A DNA stretch of 64,000 nt from Aegilops tauschii subsp. strangulata (Eukaryota; Streptophyta; Magnoliopsida; Poales; Poaceae), in contig NC_053036.3 in the NCBI RefSeq assembly GCF_002575655.3, positions 197,998,788-198,062,787 of the forward strand, given 5' to 3'. How positions within the stretch are numbered: position 1 is the stretch's first letter; the number at the start of each line of letters is the position of its first letter. This document shows, one piece after another, positions 58,874-64,000 of the stretch. Under the pieces are notes generated by a model that was not told the DNA's origin, searched no databases, and saw nothing but the letters and a program-made list of their open reading frames with translations. Position numbers and translations under genes: made by a program.

Positions 58874-59895
58874 TAGATCGATAAAAGGTAGCTACAATTG
58901 CTCCTAGAGCTGCTGAGATCAAGGGAGAAGAAGAACAAGGCTAGCTCTTGCTTCTCTCTATCTATGGTGTGTGTGTTATGCTTAGAGGGCAACTCTATGC
59001 TCAGAGGCCAACTATGCTTAGGTGCGAACCCTTTGCATGGGTGCTCCGGGGGGTTTATATAGGCCTACCCCCCGAGGGTACAATGGTAATCCGGCTGGGC
59101 TTTGGCCCTAGCCGTCAGTGTCTACGCTCGCTGGCTTCTCCGCCGGCTGCTGGGTCCCGCTGGTTGGTGGGTCCCGCCGGCTGCCGGCTACTCGGTCGAC
59201 AGGCCGGCCCCACCGCATAGGGTCTTGTCGGCGGCTGCTTACTGTAGCCTCGCCTGTGATGACGAGGGCTTTGTCGAGGTAAGCGTGGCCACAGTGGGCC
59301 GCCTCGGGGGCTATCACTGTAGCCTTACCTCGTCTTGTCTCCTTAATGGGGCTCCTGCTTCGAGGAAGGGAGTAGCCGGCTTCTGGAGGCCGGCTACGCT
59401 CTTGGCCGACCGGGAAAGGCCGGGCCGCCTTCACGCCTCTCTCTGGCCGAAGGGGCCCGCCGCCCGCGGGCCGTACGGGAGTCGGTCGTGGGTGACGTCG
59501 AGGCCAATATGGCTACAGTGCCGAGCCGCACGGGGGACGTCCGTCCCGTACGGCCTCCTGTAGCCACGCCCGCCTCGGGCTTCGGGGGTAGTGGGCCGCA
59601 CTGTGGCCACACCCCGTCACGTCGCCGTTATGTGGGAGTGGTTTGGAGTGGTTGTGGTCTTGGCCGGCTCCTAGGAGTCGGCGTCCTTCTTGGCCGGCTT
59701 CTTGGAGTCGGCCACCCCATAGTCGTCCTGGGGAGGAGTTGGTGAGGCTGGGTCGCCTTCTAGGAGTTGGCTTTAGTGGTAGCCGGCCAGGGAAGGCGGC
59801 CCAATGCGGTAGTGCTTGGAGGCCCGAAGGCCTGGTAATTTTTCAGAAGAACCAGGGGCAGTCGGTTAGGCTACCCGTGGCCATTTACTCCGACA
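58689..59895 (-). repeat. Gypsy-D 5' LTR
   Basis: 1,207 bp. Sense TATA (TATATAAA on minus) at 59054-59061. The gag frame starts 185 nt inside the LTR. Confidence 0.95.
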
Positions 59896-60553
59896 GTGGG
59901 CGCCAACTGTCGTGGAATTGTCACGGCAGATGTCCTTAGTGTCAGGACTTAGTCGCGAGGCCAACGCATCTATGTGGTAGCTTGAGAGGGGTTGAGCGGA
60001 ATCGAGAGACGCAACACAAGACAAGGATTTAGACAGCTTCGGGCCCCGGGAAACATCATCCGGTAACAACCCTACATGCTGTTTGGGGCTAGGTTTCATT
60101 ATGATCACGGGAGAGTCGCCGGGAACCGGCTCTCAGTGTCTAGCCCTAGGGATTGTTTCTTGTTACTTCTCCCTCTTTGGGGTGTCCTGCCCCTCCTTAT
60201 ATAAGTTAGAGGGGCGGGTTACACGTGGAGTCCTAGTAGGACTAGGACTAGTCTATCTTCTCTTACAAGTTAATTACAAGTCCGGGTCTTGCTTCCTCGT
60301 AAAGGAAATATTCGTCATCCCTTTCTTCTTAAGCCGGCCCATCATAAACGTGAGCCGGCCTTCTGGGCCTTGGGCCTAGCCTTCTATCTGACCCGCCGTC
60401 GGGGCCATCCATGAGCCGTCTGGTCCGTGAATCGTCTGACCAATGAGCCCCCAGACCCGTGAGTCGCTAGTCCTCCGCCGGGTCATGGTGAAACGCCAAG
60501 TCCGGCCGGGTCATACTACCGGCTGGGTCATACCGCGGGGTATACCCCCGACA
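59896..60553 (-). mobile_element. Gypsy-E 5' LTR
   Basis: LTR 59908-60553 (646 bp), TGTCGTGGAATTGTCACGG...CCCCGACA, preceded by half of the split PBS (GTGGGCGCCAAC). TATA TTATATAAG at 60196-60204. Its first ~50 bp closely resemble the B/C LTR, then it diverges, so E is a related but distinct family. The right flank is CGATC. The 3' LTR is missing. Confidence 0.85.
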
Positions 60554-63500
60554 CGATCAGTCTCGGAATCCCGGTTTACAAGACATTTCGACAATGGTAA
60601 AACAAGACTAGCAAAGCCATAGGAGCTGCACATATCTTGTTCTCAGGGCACACCGGATAAGCGAAGCGTACAGGTACCAACGTAACCCAAGTTGCCAAGG
60701 GACGGTCCCGCACGGTGCTCTAGTTTGGACCAGCACTCAGAGGAACACTGCCCTGGGGGTTTAAATAAAGATGACCCTCGGGCTCGCGAAAACCCAAGGG
60801 AAAAGGCTTAGGTGGCAAATGGTAAGACCAAAGTTGGGCCTTGCTGGAGGAGTTTTATTCAAGGCGAACTGTCAAGGGGGTCCCATAAATCACCCAACCG
60901 CGTAAGGAACGCAAACTCAAGGAACATGATACCGGTATGACAGAAACTAGGGCGGCAAGAATGAAACAAAACACCAGGCATAAGGCCGAGCCTTCCACCC
61001 TTTACCAAATATATAGATGCATTAATTAAATAAGAGATATTGTGATATTCCAAAAATATCCATGTTCCAACATGGAACCAACTTCAACTTCACCTGCAAC
61101 TAGCAACGCTATAAGAAGGGCTGAGCAAAAGCGGTAACTTAGCCAAACAACGGTTTGCTAGGAAAGGATGGTTAGAGGCTTGACATGCAAAATATGGGAG
61201 GCATGATATAGCAAGTGGTAGGTAGCGCAACATAGCAATAGAACGACAACTAGCAAAGCAAAGATAGAAGTGATTTCGAGGGTATGGTCATCTTGCCTGC
61301 AAGGTTCTCAGAGTTGTCGAAAGCTTGATCCTCGTAAGCGTACTCAATAGGTTCCTCGTTCACGAACTCGTCTCCCGGCTCTACCGACAACAAGAATACA
61401 AGCAAAGGAACCACAATCAATCACGGGAAATGCACAAGCAACATGATGCATAACATGCATGATATGCGAGATATGATATGCGAAGCATATGCGTGCTCCG
61501 GAAGAAAAAGATGAACAAGGAAGTAACTTGGCAAACCAAGTATGCCACTGGAAAGATGAGATGATTTCGGTCGAAATCGATATAAAGATCACCGGAAACG
61601 GATGCACGGTTTGCAAATGGCAAGCAAAACAAGAATGACACGAATCTGCGATTAACAGCATGATAGCACTTAGAATGCAACAAGTAACTATACTACATCA
61701 CCACAACATAGTAACAAAGTATATGGAAGTAAGCTACAGGAGATGCTTGACAAAAGATGAACACTGAGCTTCAGCTAGATCACAACACAGCAGGTTCAAG
61801 CAAGCATGGCAAAAGTGCAAAAGATATCAGGTTCACGGACTCTGAAATTACTGGACATGGCTGAAACAGCATCAGGTAGCAATGTTCAGAGCAAGAAATA
61901 ACCATGCTACAGGAACTTAACATAGCAATACAAGGCATGGCATGAATCTACTAAATGCATAGAACAAAAGTCCCTTACTGACCATGAGCCAAAAAGGACC
62001 AGAAGATATGATGGCAACCATGTAAACATAGCAAGTTTCGTTAACAGGTTCCAGACTTAGCAGAAAACAGAGCATGGCAGAAACAGACATTACGAGGGCA
62101 TATTGGTGAGCTTGATGCACTCATCAAAAAGCAATGAATGACAAAACAAGCATACCTACAGCAAGATGGCATGTTTATGAAGCTATCCATGGCAAGAGAA
62201 AATACATAGCATGTATGAAACAACTACAACAACCTTGGCAAAATTGAATATCATGTTAACAATCTGCCAGAAATATTTTATAGCAAAAGTAGAGCAAGAT
62301 TAAGACATGCTATGGAACTCCATAATTGCAAACAGGGGCATGGATGGATAGAGCACACCTATTTATACAAAACATCGTTACTGAACATCACCAAAAGGAG
62401 CATGGATCTCTCTGTAGACACATGGATACATGGCAACAAAATAACAGCAGAAACAGACAGTGAAATTACCAAGTCCCTGAAATCAGAAACATCACGAAGC
62501 CTAGTTTGCATGCTTGTGCTAGTCACCACATAGATTAAAAAAATACATGACATACACCTATGTAAAGATGGTATGGCATAGATCAAAACACCTGTAGAGC
62601 TCATGCCCATAAGGTGCACACATCAATAGCAACAAAAATAACAAATCCTCAAGTTCTGATAAGTAACAGCAGTTAACAACATATAGCTCTCTTGCACCAG
62701 ATATTTGGGCATCAAGATGGACTCACATGAATATGGGATAATGGAACAAAATGAAGAGCATCTAGAGGCGAACATTTCGATATATTACACGCACGAAACG
62801 GAGCTATATGCAGAGAGTTATGATGCAATGAACAGGAGCATATAAAGTCAAATCTCTGGGACTTGGAGAAATTTAGAGGGAAGGGGAAAGTCAACCGCGC
62901 GGTTTCAGATCCAGATCGGACGCTGCCTTCGAGGATCGACGGAGTGAGCTCGCCGGAGTTCGGAGTGGAGGAGGCCGGAGCTCGGGGGAGGTTGGTGAGG
63001 CGCGGGAGGAGCGGCCGGAGGCGCCGGTGTCCACGGGCGGCGAAGCACGGGAGCTCGCCGGCTCGGCTGCGGGCGCGGGCGGCGCCGGCGACGGGGCGCG
63101 CGGCGGCGGCTCGCCGGCCGGTGCAGGAGGGCGGCGGAGGACGGCGGCGGGGCGATGGGATCCGGCGGCGGCGCGGGGAGCCGTGGGAGGAGGCGCGGGC
63201 GCTGCGGGCGAGGCGCGGGCCGCGGGGGCAGCGTACGGGCCCGGCGGGCCGGCGGCGTGGGGAACGGAGCGGGGCCACGTGGTGCGCTGCGGTTGGGCGA
63301 GGGCGGCGGCGGCTTCGTCCGGCCGGCGGCGGACGTGTCCGGCGGCGGCGGGGTGATTTTGCTAGGGTTTGATCTGGGATTTTGGACGGGGAGTGTGTTT
63401 TTATAGGTAGAGGGAGCTAGGAGACTCCAAATGGAGTGCAGTTTTCGCCCACACGATCGTGATCGAACGACCTAGAGCATGGAAGTGACTTAGATGGGTT

Positions 63501-63943
63501 TTGGGCTGTTTGGAGGGTTTTTTTGCTGCAACACACAAAAGGACTTTGCGGTTACCCGGTTAACCGTTGGAGCGTCAAACGACCTCCAAATGGAATGAAA
63601 CTTGACAGGTGGTCTACCGGTGGTATACCAAGGCCACTTTGCAAGACTCGGTCCATTCCGAGAATGTTGAACACCCGCTCACGAAAAGAAACAAGAGGGG
63701 TGCGCCGGTGCATGTGGAAGTGTCGGATTGTAAAACGGACAACGTGGAAAATGCTCGGATGCATGAGACGAACACGTATGCAAATGAGATGCACATGATG
63801 ACATGATATGAGATGCATGACATGAACAAAATGCAAAACGAAAAACAAAACCCGACCACGAAGGGAATATCATAGCACATAGCCGAAAAAGGCAAGAGTT
63901 GGAGTTACAAATATGGTAAGGTTACATCCGGGGTATTACAACA
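60554..63943 (-). mobile_element. Gypsy-F long LTR (3' LTR of an element extending right)
   Basis: On the minus strand the LTR starts TGTTGTAATACCCCGGATGTAA at 63943, just after a purine-rich AGTGGTGGAG. It continues for at least 3.39 kb until cut by the Gypsy-E insertion. It contains TATA CTATAAAAACACAC (minus strand, about 63405), a GC-rich leader (62880-63360) whose open frames are not conserved genes, and the stretch GGTTACGTTGGTACCTGTACG typical of long Triticeae Gypsy LTRs. The true LTR end is not in the window. Confidence 0.65.
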
Positions 63944-64000
63944 CTCCACCACTACGAGAGGATCTCGTCCCGAGATCTAGGACTGAAAAAACTCCGGATA
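63944..64000 (-). mobile_element. Gypsy-F internal 3' end and polypurine tract
   Basis: The 57 bp right of the LTR read, on minus, AGATCTCGGGACGAGATCCTC, TCGTAGTGGTGGAG. This is the short segment between the end of pol and the LTR in this Gypsy class. The pol gene itself would lie beyond the window. Confidence 0.5.

Larger units (their letters stand above)
45879..59895 (-). mobile_element. Gypsy-D: complete Tat-lineage Ty3-gypsy element with antisense gene
   Basis: Complete element of 14,017 bp. The 5' LTR is 58689-59895 (1,207 bp), the 3' LTR is 45879-47088 (1,210 bp), and the target duplication is GTGGG (45874-45878 and 59896-59900). PBS TGGCGCCCACCGTGGGGCC at 58669-58687, polypurine tract CTTCGGGGACTAC beside 47089. 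The minus strand carries one gag-pol frame (58873-52259) broken by two TAG codons. The plus strand carries a six-exon antisense gene (47669-51465). The LTRs differ at about 15 positions by eye, all transitions, plus two small indels. The insertion site is the PBS of Gypsy-E. Confidence 0.96.

Noticed and set aside
62712..63372. Long Arg/Ala/Gly-rich open frames on both strands near the right edge
   Set aside because: They lie in the GC-rich leader part of the Gypsy-F LTR, overlap on both strands and show no domain.

Overview
The window is plant nuclear DNA. It almost certainly comes from a large-genome Triticeae grass (wheat, Aegilops, rye or barley type), because nearly everything is nested transposable elements of kinds common in that tribe: a Copia LTR beginning like WIS/BARE/Angela, CACTA elements with TIR CACTACAAAAAAATAC, a Stowaway MITE, and several large Ty3-gypsy families. 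The only likely host gene is the partial F-box gene cut by the left edge. Genus and species cannot be fixed from sequence alone.

Layout. 1-660: F-box/DUF295-like gene, minus strand. 661-6050: intergenic DNA with a small MITE (2041-2155), dispersed repeats, and 1.2 kb of GA/GT-rich low-complexity DNA with long G runs (4180-5400). 6057-8607: degraded multi-exon gene-like region holding a hAT-type MITE. About 9500-14946: right part of CACTA-1 (gene on plus). 14949-17887: zinc-knuckle gene remnant, then Copia and Gypsy LTR fragments. 17888-21091: CACTA-2, the mirror image of CACTA-1 (gene on minus). 21092-28317: Gypsy-A, a gag-protease-only element whose 3' LTR was cut by a deletion.

28318-64000 is a four-level nest read from the minus strand. 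Gypsy-F (LTR 60554-63943, pol beyond the right edge) received Gypsy-E (LTR 59908-60553, gag remnant 45162-45878). Gypsy-E received Gypsy-D (45879-59895, complete, TSD GTGGG) and Gypsy-B (LTR 44644-45161; gag/protease 28318-31536 plus 44568-44643). Gypsy-B received Gypsy-C (31537-44567, complete, TSD GTATC). C and D have the domain order gag, protease, RT, RNase H, a second archaeal-type RNase H, integrase, which places them in the Tat lineage.

The most interesting content is in C and D. Between pol and the 3' LTR each carries a long intron-containing gene on the opposite strand, with its own TATA box. It encodes a Transposase_28-type ('putative gypsy type transposon') N-domain followed by basic and coiled-coil regions. 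The first coding exon is exactly 301 codons in both families and both end in a phase-0 intron, although the proteins are strongly diverged. In B, C and D the protease and RT are separated by an in-frame TAG in the same AAA-TAG-GAA context, which suggests stop-codon readthrough. In B, C, D and E the gag frame is open from inside the LTR through the primer binding site. D is otherwise broken mainly by CAG-to-TAG changes, and its two LTRs differ only by transitions plus two small indels, as expected from deamination of methylated cytosines.
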